64,000 nucleotides of DNA from an uncultured bacterium. Lineage in GTDB: Bacteria; Elusimicrobiota; Elusimicrobia; Elusimicrobiales; Elusimicrobiaceae. Positions within the stretch are counted from its first letter, which is position 1, and the number at the start of each line of letters is the position of its first letter. A program made the position numbers and the translations under genes. The notes beneath the pieces are model-generated. The model ran no database searches, was not told the origin of the DNA, and saw only the letters and a program-made list of their open reading frames with translations. Below are positions 33,836-43,247 of the stretch, one piece after another. The stretch is taken from assembly GCA_949297775.1 (NCBI GenBank), contig CASFTM010000006.1, positions 18,291-82,290 on the forward strand, in the 5' to 3' direction.

Positions 33836-35155
33836 ATGAAAAAATATCTGTGGACTGGATTTTTGTTGTTGGTTGCTGTTGTTGCCGGCTGGGCCGCCCC
33901 GGAAGGGGAAACCCGCACGGTTCCGGCTAATCCGAAAGCTGGCTTTTATTGGGATTATTTGCTGTATATCCCCAACACGGTGGATAAAGAAAAAACGTTG
34001 CCTGTTTTGTTTACAATGAACGACAGCGGAATTTTTAAGTCCGCCGCCGAATTGGAACAAGCCACGCGGGAACGTTTTGGGCGCGGCAACGAAGATTATA
34101 TTGCCTATGAAATAGGTGTTCCGATGGTATTGCCGCTGATTCCACGGGAAAAGGGGGAGGTGAACTCTCACGATTTGAACCGGGCGGCTTTTTTAGTAAA
34201 AGAAGGCCCCTACAAACGCTTGGACAAGCAGGTTATTGCTATGCTTCAAGACGCCCGCAAACAACTGAAAAAAGAAGGCATCCTCACCCAAAAGAAATTT
34301 TTGGTGGCGGGGTTTTCTTCCGCGGGGGCGTTCGGCTGGAAACTGGCTTTGCTGCATCCCAAAAAAATCTTGGCTGTGGCGGCAGGTGGGGAAATGTATC
34401 CGGCGCTTCCGGTAAAGTCTTTCAAGGAAAAAGAATTACTGTTCCCGGTAGGAGTGTCCGATGTTAAGGAAATAACCGGGCGGAAATTTAACGAAAAAGC
34501 GTGGCGTAAAATTCCTATTTTGCTGACTAACGGGGGGTATGATTACAACGACCCTTTGAATTTTGTCTATGGACAGGAAGACGGAGATTTGGTTCTATAT
34601 GTATTTGGGCAAGGAACCAGTCAAAACCGTTGGGAAACCGCCCGCTCTTTATTGGCCCAGCTGGCCCCCAATGTGCAGACACACACTTATCCCAAGACTG
34701 AGCACGAACCTATCCAGCAGGATATGATTGCGTTTTTAAAAACGCATTTACAAGGGGGCTCCTTGCGCCCGATTCCGCTTACCGATACTTCTAAAAATCC
34801 GGCCTGGCTGCCTTTGCAGGTGTCGCAATTATATTGGGGACAACAAACCCCGCTTACTCGTGACAAAGAATACTTGGGCGATACGGATTTGATGCTGCAA
34901 GTGCCTGGAAAGCAAATGCCCTTTTGGGTTCGTTTTTCGTGCGAGGTGGATATTTTGCAGGACGGAAAAGTGATATTGAGCGGACTGCCCGTAAGAGGGT
35001 TTTTTGAAGAAGAAAACTGCTTTTTCCTGCAAGTACCGGTATCCCCGGAAGATGCGGCCCGCTTGAAGGAGGGCAATACCTCCGTATTTACGGTGCGCTC
35101 TCGGTTACCGGAAGTGCTGGCGGTGCCGTTGGATTTAACGGTTACTGTTAAGTAG
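33836..35155 (+). CDS. Secreted alpha/beta-hydrolase (esterase-like)
   Basis: The 439-residue product starts with a signal peptide (MKKYLWTGFLLLVAVVAGWA). The central region has the nucleophile elbow VAGFSSAGAFGWKLALLHP (GxSxA with Ser about residue 161), preceded by a core strand LPVLFTMND and followed by LLTNGGYDYND and a late His in PKTEHEPIQQDM. This is the order of Ser, Asp and His in PHB-depolymerase/esterase-type alpha/beta hydrolases. The last 130 residues form an extra beta-rich domain. Substrate is unknown. It lies 2 bases behind the frameshifted gene. Confidence 0.7.
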   Translation: MKKYLWTGFLLLVAVVAGWAAPEGETRTVPANPKAGFYWDYLLYIPNTVDKEKTLPVLFTMNDSGIFKSAAELEQATRERFGRGNEDYIAYEIGVPMVLPLIPREKGEVNSHDLNRAAFLVKEGPYKRLDKQVIAMLQDARKQLKKEGILTQKKFLVAGFSSAGAFGWKLALLHPKKILAVAAGGEMYPALPVKSFKEKELLFPVGVSDVKEITGRKFNEKAWRKIPILLTNGGYDYNDPLNFVYGQEDGDLVLYVFGQGTSQNRWETARSLLAQLAPNVQTHTYPKTEHEPIQQDMIAFLKTHLQGGSLRPIPLTDTSKNPAWLPLQVSQLYWGQQTPLTRDKEYLGDTDLMLQVPGKQMPFWVRFSCEVDILQDGKVILSGLPVRGFFEEENCFFLQVPVSPEDAARLKEGNTSVFTVRSRLPEVLAVPLDLTVTVK

Positions 35156-35170
35156 CGAAAACTTGATATT

Positions 35171-35205
35171 AAAAGGCACCTCGTTGGAGGTTCCTTTTGC
35201 TTTTT
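35171..35205 (+). terminator. Terminator of the hydrolase gene
   Basis: Imperfect stem AAAAGGCACCTC / GAGGTTCCTTTT with loop GTTG, then TTTTT. Confidence 0.7.
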
Positions 35206-35312
35206 AGAAGACAGAACAGGCCTTCTGTCCGTGAAGTATTTCGTTGTGCGGTGCGGCTTGATCGGAGGACACGGTTTTGAAAAAGTTTTCAGCCATTGCC
35301 CGCTTTAAATAA

Positions 35313-35341
35313 TTGACAAATAAACAATTTCTTGGTAAACT
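35313..35341 (+). promoter_or_regulatory. Strong leaderless promoter of the MarR-aas operon
   Basis: Perfect TTGACA (35313-35318), exact 17-bp spacer and TAAACT (35336-35341). The ATG at 35348 lies at the expected transcription start, and no Shine-Dalgarno sequence precedes it. Confidence 0.75.
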
Positions 35342-35347
35342 ATTTGT

Positions 35348-35836
35348 ATGGAAAAGAATAAACTGGATTTGCGCCCCTACGGCATTAATCCTGCCAAGGG
35401 CCGCGCATACGAAAATATCGTCTACACGCTGGCGTTAATTTACAATGTGTTCCAAGCCCGGGTGGAAGCGTATTTTGCGCCGTTTGGGTTAACGGCGGTG
35501 CAGTTTAATGTGCTGATGTTGGCGGCTTACCAAAACGGAGGCAAGGGCCTTAAACAGGTGGACCTCTCCAAACGCCTGATTGCGTCTGCCAGCAACATTA
35601 CCAAATTGGTGGAAAAATCCGTCCGGGCGGGGCTGCTCAGCCGACGGACAAATCCCCAAAGCCGCCGGGAAAATATTATTTGCATCACGCCCCGGGGGCA
35701 GGAGCTGATTGACCGCGTGTGGGCGGGCTACGATGCACTGGTGCGCCGGATGACCGAAAAAATACCGTCGGGTGCTCGCCGCCAAACCGGGCAAATTTTG
35801 CAGCAGTGGCTGAAAGATTTACAGGAAGCAAAATAA
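35348..35836 (+). CDS. MarR-family transcriptional regulator
   Basis: This 162-residue protein has the winged-helix core of MarR regulators: QFNVLMLAAYQNGGKGLKQVDLSKRLIASASNITKLVEKSVRAGLLSRRTNPQSRRENIICITPRGQELI, with the wing Arg/Asp-type pair. MarR dimers usually repress and are released by lipophilic or phenolic ligands. It lies 13 bases before the lipid-recycling fusion gene and probably controls that operon, including itself. The -10 box almost abuts the start codon, so bound repressor could block the polymerase directly. Confidence 0.88.
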   Translation: MEKNKLDLRPYGINPAKGRAYENIVYTLALIYNVFQARVEAYFAPFGLTAVQFNVLMLAAYQNGGKGLKQVDLSKRLIASASNITKLVEKSVRAGLLSRRTNPQSRRENIICITPRGQELIDRVWAGYDALVRRMTEKIPSGARRQTGQILQQWLKDLQEAK

Positions 35837-35849
35837 GAGGGAGAGAACT

Positions 35850-38800
35850 ATGTTAGCGCTTTTAAAAACTTTTTTTAACCGGGGTTTTTTAAGTTTGTTT
35901 TGTACGCAGTATTTGGGTGCGTTTAACGATAATTTTTTCCGCACCGCGCTGGCAACCTTCGTAACTTATAAAGTAACCACGATTACCCCGCAGAGCAAAA
36001 CGGTGATTGTTTCGCTGGCGGTGGCGTTGTTTATGCTGCCGTTTTTTCTGTTTTCGGCGATGGCGGGAGAATTGGCCGATAAAATCCGCAAAGACGTGTT
36101 AATCAAATGGACCAAAGGGCTGGAAGTGGTCATTGCCTTGCTGGCGGGGGTGGGATTTTTGACGGTCAATGTGCCGCTGCTGTTGGGGGTGCTGTTTTTG
36201 ATGGGTACACAGTCGGCCTTTTTTGGGCCGGTAAAGTACAGTATTTTGCCGGATATTTTAGAGAAGAAACAATTAATCGCCGGCAACGGCCTGATTGAAG
36301 CGGGAACCTACGGCTCCATTTTGCAAGGTACTATTTTAGGCGGGATTATCATCACGCTGAATAATAACTTTTTGCCGGGCATTATTTTGGGGCTGGCGGT
36401 GCTGGGGCTGGGGGCCAGCTTGTTTATCCCCGCCCAAAAGCCTGCCAATCCAGCCCTGAAAATAGATAAAAATTTCCTGCGCAGCACCTGGCGCAATATG
36501 GCCTTTGCCAAGCAAAACCACGATATCTTTTTATGCATTTTGGGCATTTCTTGGTTTTGGATGTTGGGCGCGGCGTTAATTGCCCAAATGCCCGCTTTGG
36601 CGCACGACGTGCTGCAAGGAACGCCCCAACTGTTTACCTTTTTATTAACCCTCTTTTCGTGCGGTATTGGGTTGGGGTCTTTGCTGTGCCAAATGTTGGT
36701 AAAAGGGGAAATTACCAGCAAATATGTGCCGCTCAGCGCACTTTTGATGAGTGTGTTTTTAATTGATTTGGCGTATGCTTCTTCCGGGTATATGCCGGCG
36801 GCGCAAGCCGTGGGATATAGGGAATTTTTGATGACTTTTGCCGGCAAACGCATTACGCTTGATCTATTGGGCTTTGCCGTGTGCGGCGGGCTGTATGTGG
36901 TGCCGCTTAACGCGATGCTGCAGGCCTTGGCGGGCGAAGCCGTCCGCTCGCGCGTGATTGCCACCAACAACATTATCAATTCTCTTTTTATGGTGGTGGG
37001 CAGCGGCGTTTGTGCACTGCTGTTGGCGTGCCATTTAACGATTCCGGCGGTATTTGGCGTGATTGCCGTGGCTAATACCTTGGCGGCGGTGTATATTTGC
37101 GGGCTGTTGCCGCACCATATTATCCGGATGATTATGACGCGCCTTTTGAACTGGGTGTACGGTGTGAAGGTAATCGGCTTGGAAAACTGGAAAAACCTGC
37201 AGGGCAATACGCTTATTGTGGCCAACCATACTTCGTTTTTGGACGCGGTGCTGCTGTGGGTGTATCTGCCGGGGGATTTGCACTTTGCCATTGATACGTA
37301 CGTCAGCCAAAAATGGTGGGTAAAGCCCTTTTTGCACCTGGTCAAATACTTCCCGATAGACCCGACCAACCCGATGGCGGTTAAGTCTATCATTGCCGAA
37401 GTGAAAGCCGGCAAGCGGGTGGTTATTTTCCCGGAGGGGCGCATTACCACCACCGGGGGCTTGATGAAAATCTATCCCGGGCCGGCGATGATTGCCGATA
37501 AAAGCGACGCGCAGCTGCTGCCCGTATATTTGGAGGGGAGCCAGTATTCCTTATTTTCCCGTTTTGGCACCCAGCTTAAAACCCGCCCGCAAAGCAAAAT
37601 TACCATTACCGTCCAACCGCCTACCCGGCTGCATATAGACCAAAACCTTTCGGGCAAAGCGCGCCGGTTGGCGGCGTCCCGCGGGTTATATGATGTAATG
37701 GTCAATATGAAATATCAGGCCGGTAATATACAGGAAACGATGTTTGACTCGCTTTTGGACGCCTTTAAACTGGTGGGCCGCCATAAACGCATTATCAACG
37801 ATGCTAAACACCAGGCGCTTACGTTTGGGCAGTTTATAGCGGCGGTGTTCGTGCTGGGCAAAAAAATGGCCAAATACCAAAACCCCGGCGAAATGGCCGG
37901 CTTTCTGCTGCCCAATATGACGGCAAGCGTGGTGGCGTTTTTCGGCCTGCGGGCGTTTGATATCACGCCGTGTATGCTGAATTTTTCCACCGGCATCAAG
38001 AATATGCTTTCTTGCTGTAAAGCGGCGAATATTTCCACGATTTTCACTTCCAAAGCGTTTTTGGAACAAGGCGGCTTATTGGAAACTTCCACCGCGTTAA
38101 AACGCGCCGGCCTGCGGCTGGTGTATTTGGAAGATTTGAAAAAACAAATTACCCTGTGGGATAAACTGACGGGGTGGGCGGCGTCCTTTTTCCCGCGGGT
38201 GTATTATAAATGGGTGCGCGCCGGCGTAACGTCCCAGGACCCGGCGGTGGTGCTTTTTACCTCCGGCAGCGAAGGCACCCCCAAAGGCGTGGTGCTCAGC
38301 CACGAGAACATCCAGGCCAACCGTCTGCAGATGCAAAGCGTGTTGGATTTCGGCTTGCGGGACCGGGTGTTTAATGCAATGCCTATTTTCCATTCGTTCG
38401 GGTTGACGGTGGGCACCCTGTTGCCCCTGCTTAGCGGCGTGCCGGTGTTTTTCTATCCGTCCCCCTTGCATTACCGCATTGTACCCGAGATGATTTACGA
38501 CAGCAATGCCACCATTATCTTTGGCACGGACACCTTTTTTAACGGCTATGCCAAAATGGCCCACCCGTACGATTTCTATTCCGTACGCCTGGCGGTGGTG
38601 GGGGCCGAAAAACTGAAGGAAGAAACCATCACCAAGTACTACAACCAATTCGGCCTGCGCATTATGGAAGGATACGGCGCAACGGAAACTTCCCCGGTGC
38701 TGGCGGTCAATACGCCGATGTATTTCAAACGGGGCAGTGTGGGGCGCTTATTGCCGGGGATTAGCTGGCAGCTGGAAAAAGTGCCCGGCGTGGAAGACGG

Positions 38801-39260
38801 CGGCAAACTGCTGGTAAAGGGTGGCAACATTATGGCCGGCTATCTGCGCGATACAAACCCCGGCGTGTTGGAAGCGCCAAAAGACGGCTGGTACGATACG
38901 GGCGACATCGTGCGGATTGACGAGGACGGCTTTGTGTTTATTTTGGGCCGTGCCAAACGGTTTGCCAAAATCGCGGGGGAGATGATCTCCCTGGCGGCGG
39001 TGGAAACGCAAGTTAATGCGCTGTGGCCCGGCAAAATGCACGCCGTGGTCAGCCTGCCGGACGCGCGAAAAGGCGAACAGCTGGTGCTGTTTACCACGCA
39101 GGCCGAAGCCAGCCGGCAGGAGTTGTTGGCGGCGTTTAAAGCCAGCGGGTTAAGCGAACTGGCTGTGCCGAAAACCATCCGCATACTGGAAGAAATGCCG
39201 CTGATGGGCACCGGAAAAGTGGATTATGTAAAGTTAACCGAGTGGGCGAAAAATGAATAA
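35850..39260 (+). CDS. aas: Fused lysophospholipid transporter / acyltransferase / acyl-ACP synthetase (LplT-Aas)
   Basis: This 1136-residue protein joins three units. Residues 1 to about 420 are a major-facilitator transporter of LplT type (LGAFNDNFFRTALATFVTYKV). Residues about 430-620 are a PlsC-type acyltransferase with NHTSFLDAV (HX4D, about 456) and FPEGRIT (about 527). Residues about 640-1136 are an AMP-forming acyl ligase with FTSGSEGTPKG (about 803), GYGATETSPV and YDTGDIV (about 1014). In E. coli the LplT and Aas proteins import and reacylate lysophospholipids; here the chain is one polypeptide. A GAGGGAGAG site precedes the ATG. MarR control is likely. Confidence 0.93.
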   Translation: MLALLKTFFNRGFLSLFCTQYLGAFNDNFFRTALATFVTYKVTTITPQSKTVIVSLAVALFMLPFFLFSAMAGELADKIRKDVLIKWTKGLEVVIALLAGVGFLTVNVPLLLGVLFLMGTQSAFFGPVKYSILPDILEKKQLIAGNGLIEAGTYGSILQGTILGGIIITLNNNFLPGIILGLAVLGLGASLFIPAQKPANPALKIDKNFLRSTWRNMAFAKQNHDIFLCILGISWFWMLGAALIAQMPALAHDVLQGTPQLFTFLLTLFSCGIGLGSLLCQMLVKGEITSKYVPLSALLMSVFLIDLAYASSGYMPAAQAVGYREFLMTFAGKRITLDLLGFAVCGGLYVVPLNAMLQALAGEAVRSRVIATNNIINSLFMVVGSGVCALLLACHLTIPAVFGVIAVANTLAAVYICGLLPHHIIRMIMTRLLNWVYGVKVIGLENWKNLQGNTLIVANHTSFLDAVLLWVYLPGDLHFAIDTYVSQKWWVKPFLHLVKYFPIDPTNPMAVKSIIAEVKAGKRVVIFPEGRITTTGGLMKIYPGPAMIADKSDAQLLPVYLEGSQYSLFSRFGTQLKTRPQSKITITVQPPTRLHIDQNLSGKARRLAASRGLYDVMVNMKYQAGNIQETMFDSLLDAFKLVGRHKRIINDAKHQALTFGQFIAAVFVLGKKMAKYQNPGEMAGFLLPNMTASVVAFFGLRAFDITPCMLNFSTGIKNMLSCCKAANISTIFTSKAFLEQGGLLETSTALKRAGLRLVYLEDLKKQITLWDKLTGWAASFFPRVYYKWVRAGVTSQDPAVVLFTSGSEGTPKGVVLSHENIQANRLQMQSVLDFGLRDRVFNAMPIFHSFGLTVGTLLPLLSGVPVFFYPSPLHYRIVPEMIYDSNATIIFGTDTFFNGYAKMAHPYDFYSVRLAVVGAEKLKEETITKYYNQFGLRIMEGYGATETSPVLAVNTPMYFKRGSVGRLLPGISWQLEKVPGVEDGGKLLVKGGNIMAGYLRDTNPGVLEAPKDGWYDTGDIVRIDEDGFVFILGRAKRFAKIAGEMISLAAVETQVNALWPGKMHAVVSLPDARKGEQLVLFTTQAEASRQELLAAFKASGLSELAVPKTIRILEEMPLMGTGKVDYVKLTEWAKNE

Positions 39261-39404
39261 AAATATGGTGTATTTTCTGCCAGCCGCGGCGTTTTTATTT
39301 GGGCAGCGTTACGGTAATAGTAAATAAGGGGTGCGGCTTATTTTAAGTGTCACAGATGTTGCAGCCCTTCATTTTGCAGAAATAATTGTACAATAAAGTA
39401 TCTT

Positions 39405-40646
39405 ATGTCTTTGCCTCCAGCATTTATTGAATATACTTCCCGATTGTTTGGCGCCGCGCGCTGGGAATGTTTTGTGCAATCGTTGTTGCACGAAACTCCC
39501 GTAAGCGTGCGGATTAATCCGTGGAAAGCCACGGAAAACCCCTTTCCGGACTCTGAGCCTGTGCCCTGGTGCCAGCAGGGGTTTTGGCTTAAAAATCGGC
39601 AGCGCTTTACGCATGACCCCCTCTTTCACGCCGGGGTGTATTATGTGCAGGAGGCTGCTTCGTTATTTTTAGATTATGTCCTGCGGCAAATGGTTAGCGC
39701 GCCCGTCAGCGCGCTGGATTTGTGTGCAGCCCCCGGGGGAAAATCTACCCTGATGCGCGCCGCCTTGCCGGAAGGGTCTATGCTGGTTAGCAACGAGATT
39801 GACCGCCGCCGCGCTAATATTCTGTTGGAAAATGTCTTAAAACAAGGGCATCCGGGCGTATTGGTTACGCATAATGCGCCAAAAGACTTTGCCCAAACAA
39901 ACCTACTGTTTGATGTTATATTGGCGGATGTGCCGTGTTCGGGCGAGGGGATTTTTCGGCGTGAACCAGCCGCCGTTAACGAGTGGAGCCCGCAAAATGT
40001 ACATTTCTGCGCGGAGCGGCAGCGGGGGATCTTGCGCGATATTTGGCCGTGCCTGAAAGACGGCGGTTTATTGATTTACAGCACTTGTACATTTAATATG
40101 TATGAAAATGAAGAAAACGTTCGCTGGATTGCCGAGGAGTTGGGGGCGGAGGTTCTGTCTGTGCCGGTTTTGCCGGATTGGCAGATTACAGGCAGTTTGT
40201 TGACGGATTGGCAACAGCCGGTGTATCGCTTTATTCCGGGCACGACGCGGAGCGAGGGGCTGTTTATGGCAGTTCTTCGCAAGCAGGGGGGGAAGAATGC
40301 GTTTGCCACATTGCCGTCCTCTTTGCGTGCACAGTTGAAAAAATACCCGTTGCTGCATTTGCTTTCCGACGGCCTTCCCCAGCCGGAAACCAAGGGACGG
40401 GAACAAATTCCATCGGCGGCACAGGCGCTTTCGCTGACTACGCGGGAGGCGGACTTCCCTCGGGCGGAGCTTTCTTTGGAAGAGGCTTTGCGCTATTTGC
40501 ACCGGGAAACGCTTAAATTGCCCGCCAGCACGCCGCGGGGCTTTGTGTTGGTAACGTATCAGGGGCATCCGCTCGGTTTTGTAAAAAATTTGGGCGACCG
40601 CGCCAACAACCTCTATCCCAAACCTTGGGCGATCCGCCATTTGTAA
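39405..40646 (+). CDS. rsmF: rRNA (cytosine-C5-)-methyltransferase, RsmF/NOL1-NOP2-Sun type
   Basis: This 413-residue SAM-dependent enzyme has the RsmB/RsmF fold. It shows the SAM motif ALDLCAAPGGKST (about residues 104-116), the catalytic motifs DVPCSGEGIFRRE (motif IV Cys-general) and STCTFNMYENE (motif VI nucleophile Cys), and a C-terminal region similar to the PUA-like end of RsmF/YebU (PKPWAIRHL). It probably methylates 16S rRNA. RsmF versus another Sun-family member cannot be fixed by eye. It is monocistronic, with TACAAT about 10 bases before the start. Confidence 0.85.
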   Translation: MSLPPAFIEYTSRLFGAARWECFVQSLLHETPVSVRINPWKATENPFPDSEPVPWCQQGFWLKNRQRFTHDPLFHAGVYYVQEAASLFLDYVLRQMVSAPVSALDLCAAPGGKSTLMRAALPEGSMLVSNEIDRRRANILLENVLKQGHPGVLVTHNAPKDFAQTNLLFDVILADVPCSGEGIFRREPAAVNEWSPQNVHFCAERQRGILRDIWPCLKDGGLLIYSTCTFNMYENEENVRWIAEELGAEVLSVPVLPDWQITGSLLTDWQQPVYRFIPGTTRSEGLFMAVLRKQGGKNAFATLPSSLRAQLKKYPLLHLLSDGLPQPETKGREQIPSAAQALSLTTREADFPRAELSLEEALRYLHRETLKLPASTPRGFVLVTYQGHPLGFVKNLGDRANNLYPKPWAIRHL

Positions 40647-40781
40647 AGCGCATCATAAATTCTAAGAATTTATTCTCTGCAAAGATTTCAGTGAATTGGA
40701 CAAACGAAGCGTTAAGTGTTCAACCGCGGGACAAAGAGTACCGCTCTGAATAAAAAGTGGCGCTTCCGTATTTTGACTGCC

Positions 40782-40935
40782 AGAGAAAAAGGCCCATTCC
40801 AGGCCTTTTTGTTGTATCTCTAAAACCTCTCTAGGACGGTGATGTATAAAAATGGCGGCAATCTTCCGACGGAACTCACGCTGCACAGGCAACAAAAAAG
40901 ACACCTTGTAAAAGGTGTCTTTTTAAATGGTCGGG
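40782..40935. repeat. Direct repeat copy A (left edge of accessory island)
   Basis: This 154-bp segment aligns without gaps to 62288-62441 at about 122 of 154 positions. The first 29 positions are identical and form the hairpin AAAAAGGCC / GGCCTTTTT. The other end is a minus-strand terminator hairpin whose stem differs between copies yet still pairs (GACACC/GGTGTC here), then AAATGGTCGGG. In copy B that last part is the 3' end of a tRNA gene; here no intact tRNA follows. The surrounding 40647-41128 holds no convincing gene. Confidence 0.8.
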
Positions 40936-41128
40936 CACGGCGCGGGGACTGCCCAACCCTGTAAGAGGGGGAAGCAAAATCCCTGTTTATCAGGCAAAAT
41001 ACAGGGAAAAACCGTAAAAGCTGCCCTTTGTATGTGGGCGGGAAGGTGAGTGCCCCGCTTATTTCTATTATTGGAATTTTGCCTTTTTGTAGGACTTCCC
41101 TATCCCCTGGAACAGGGAAAAACAGGGA

Positions 41129-42340
41129 TTAAAACACTTTTATTAAATTTTGTTTGTGTGTATATCCCTGCAAATTGTTTTGCAAAACGGGATACCAGTT
41201 GCCTTGTTTTTCCCCGGGCCAGACCCAAACATAGGTGCCGTCTTTCATTTCTCCGACCACTTTTCCGTTGGGCTCCTTGCGCACGTTGGCGGGGCCGTCT
41301 ACGCGGTAAAGAGCCGGATCGCTTGCAGGTTTGTAAGAGGACGGGATAGTGCCCTTTTCTAAAAAATCCACCGACAAATTCCGCTCCGGGTAGAAATACT
41401 TGCGGCTAAGCGCAAAATACTTCTCGCCGTAGAAAGGCTGTCCTTCAAAACAGCCCACGCTTTTAAGCGGGCTTTCCACCAGCAGATTGAAATCGTCTAT
41501 AAACCCCTGCCAGTTGTTGGCGGTGGTGAGGATGTATTCCACATAGTGTTGGGCTTCTAACTTATCCCACAGGTGGTCGGTGCCCGGCGGAGTCGGAATA
41601 CGGACGAAATCCTGGTAGTCCCAGGTGTTGGGGTTGATGCAAGCGGAAAAAGGCATACCCGTATTGGTAGTCTTGGCAGAAGGGGTGTATGTGTGGCGGA
41701 TATGCACGGTTTTGCCGGCGGGAAAAGTTTGAACCCAAAAATAGGAAATTTCTTTTGTCCACAAATCCTCCTCACGGTCGGTAATCGTCCAGCCCTCGGT
41801 TTCTTCATAGCCGCCCGTTTCTTTATTGGGAAGAAATACGCCGCCCCAGCGCAGGAAGTTCCCGTCTATTAATAGTTGGCGGTCTTTTTCTTCCATCGCT
41901 GATACACGCTCGTGAAATAAAGGTTCTTTCAGTCCTTCCTCCGGGTATTTCCACAGAGAATTAGCCACCGCAGGTACAGCGCGTTTGCCTTGTTTTAGGT
42001 TAAAAATGGTTTGATATTTTTTAGGATTTCCATTTACCCACAATTTGAAATGAAACTGGTGTAAAGCTTCCTGGGTATATCCATAATAATCCGCTACCGC
42101 CGCAATAGGCGGCAGGGGGAAGAAAACCTGGGTGGTAATGTCTTTGTCTGTGGTGTTTTCAAACAGATAATTTACTTCTATCTGCCCGGGGCGGATATAG
42201 AGGGCCTCGGTTTTCATTTTAATTCCGTCTTGTTTTTCAAACACCACGCCGCCCGTGGGCAACACATAACCGGCGGTGTCGTTGGCACGGGCGGACATAC
42301 AGGAAAGACAAAGGAGCAGAATGAACAATAATTTATTCAT
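41129..42340 (-). CDS. Secreted DUF4424-like protein with C-terminal SH3-type domain
   Basis: The 403-residue product has a signal peptide (MNKLLFILLLCLSCMSARA), then NDTAGYVLPTGGVVFEKQDGIKMKTEALYI and VNYLFENTTDKDITTQVFFPLPP, the typical opening of DUF4424. The last 65 residues (YRVDGPANVRKEPNGKVVGEMKDGTYVWVW...NLQGYTHKQNLIKVF) look like a bacterial SH3 domain. It is a predicted exported or periplasmic protein. Its start overlaps the end of the upstream gene by 8 bases. Function is unknown. Confidence 0.65.
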   Translation of the reverse strand: MNKLLFILLLCLSCMSARANDTAGYVLPTGGVVFEKQDGIKMKTEALYIRPGQIEVNYLFENTTDKDITTQVFFPLPPIAAVADYYGYTQEALHQFHFKLWVNGNPKKYQTIFNLKQGKRAVPAVANSLWKYPEEGLKEPLFHERVSAMEEKDRQLLIDGNFLRWGGVFLPNKETGGYEETEGWTITDREEDLWTKEISYFWVQTFPAGKTVHIRHTYTPSAKTTNTGMPFSACINPNTWDYQDFVRIPTPPGTDHLWDKLEAQHYVEYILTTANNWQGFIDDFNLLVESPLKSVGCFEGQPFYGEKYFALSRKYFYPERNLSVDFLEKGTIPSSYKPASDPALYRVDGPANVRKEPNGKVVGEMKDGTYVWVWPGEKQGNWYPVLQNNLQGYTHKQNLIKVF

Positions 42341-43247
42341 TTTTAGTGTTACTTTGAATAAACTTTTGGTATTCTTGGGCGGCTTTTTCCGCTTGCGCCG
42401 GTGTTAGTTTGGGGCGCACCACAAGCTGGCTTTTGCGGGGGGATTCGTCGGAATCCTGTAAATAAAAAATCCAATTTGTGCCCGGTATTCCGATGGGGTT
42501 GTAAGGATAAAGGGCGGATTTCTCTTTTGTTTCGTACGGGGTGGCGGCATAAGCCCCGCGGGTGTGATTTTGCAAATCACAAAAGAAAATGCCGCGCCGG
42601 GCTTTATTTCTTCCCGGCCAGGGAAAATCGTCAAAGCCGTCGTAATAGAGTATATTTTCGTCGCAATAAGCAAATTGGCCGGGCGGAAAATCTATCACCG
42701 GGACGGGGCATTCTTCGCGGGCAAACGTATGTTGTTTCCCGTCCTTGTGCCAGATGACTTTGTAGAATACATCACTTTCTTCTCCGGGGGCACCCTTTTT
42801 GATTTGTTTTATAAATTCTACCGAGGAATTTTTCCCGCACGGAAGCGAAAAATTCTTTCCGTCTAAATGCGGGACGGCAAATTCTGCTAAAAATTGTTTC
42901 TCAAATTCTTGGTAATTATCTTGCCACAATTGAAAACTTTCCAAGATAGGCAAGGGATCTGCCGGAATAAGATGAAAATAAAGAGTCCCGGACCAATTAA
43001 AATATAAATTATTTTCTCTTATAAAGTAATCCGTCCATTCATTGCCATAGGTAAATTCTCCTAATACATAGGCGCCGTTTTCGTCGGGCTTAGGCATATT
43101 AAACCCCCGAAAGCGGGAATAAACGACGGCTTCTGTGTCTTTGGGTTTATCCTCCTGATTGGTGGGCAGGGAATCGGCCTGCCCACTTAACCAACATACA
43201 CTAAGCAAAAATAGCGCAAATAAATGTTTCATTTTTTTATTATACAT
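42333..43247 (-). CDS. Secreted protein of unknown function
   Basis: The 304-residue protein has a signal peptide (MKHLFALFLLSVCWLSGQA, from ATG 43232; the ATG at 43247 is five codons earlier). The mature part is rich in aromatic residues (YFIRENNLYFNWSGTLYFHLIP; YYDGFDDFPWPG) and has five cysteines. I recognise no domain. It directly follows the amidase-like reading frame with no gap and overlaps the DUF4424 gene, so the three form one unit. Position next to a possible effector makes a periplasmic protective partner conceivable, which is inference only. Confidence 0.6.
   Translation of the reverse strand: MYNKKMKHLFALFLLSVCWLSGQADSLPTNQEDKPKDTEAVVYSRFRGFNMPKPDENGAYVLGEFTYGNEWTDYFIRENNLYFNWSGTLYFHLIPADPLPILESFQLWQDNYQEFEKQFLAEFAVPHLDGKNFSLPCGKNSSVEFIKQIKKGAPGEESDVFYKVIWHKDGKQHTFAREECPVPVIDFPPGQFAYCDENILYYDGFDDFPWPGRNKARRGIFFCDLQNHTRGAYAATPYETKEKSALYPYNPIGIPGTNWIFYLQDSDESPRKSQLVVRPKLTPAQAEKAAQEYQKFIQSNTKNE

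Noticed and set aside
36308..37453. 381-codon open frame on the minus strand opposite the aas fusion gene
   Set aside because: It lies wholly inside a gene with clear LplT and PlsC motifs, has no ribosome binding site and no recognisable product; it is a shadow of the codon pattern.
39253..39327. 24-residue ORF overlapping the end of aas (ATGAATAA)
   Set aside because: Hydrophobic but very short, without a terminator or independent RBS; probably chance or the remnant of a lost downstream gene.
40662..40904. 80-codon minus-strand frame through repeat copy A
   Set aside because: In copy B the matching frame has no start and ends early at TAA, and the conserved block is explained by hairpins next to a tRNA terminator rather than by coding.
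40921..40990. Possible tRNA remnant beside repeat copy A
   Set aside because: Only the TGGTCGGG end looks tRNA-like; the expected T-loop and anticodon arm are absent, so it is not listed as a tRNA gene.
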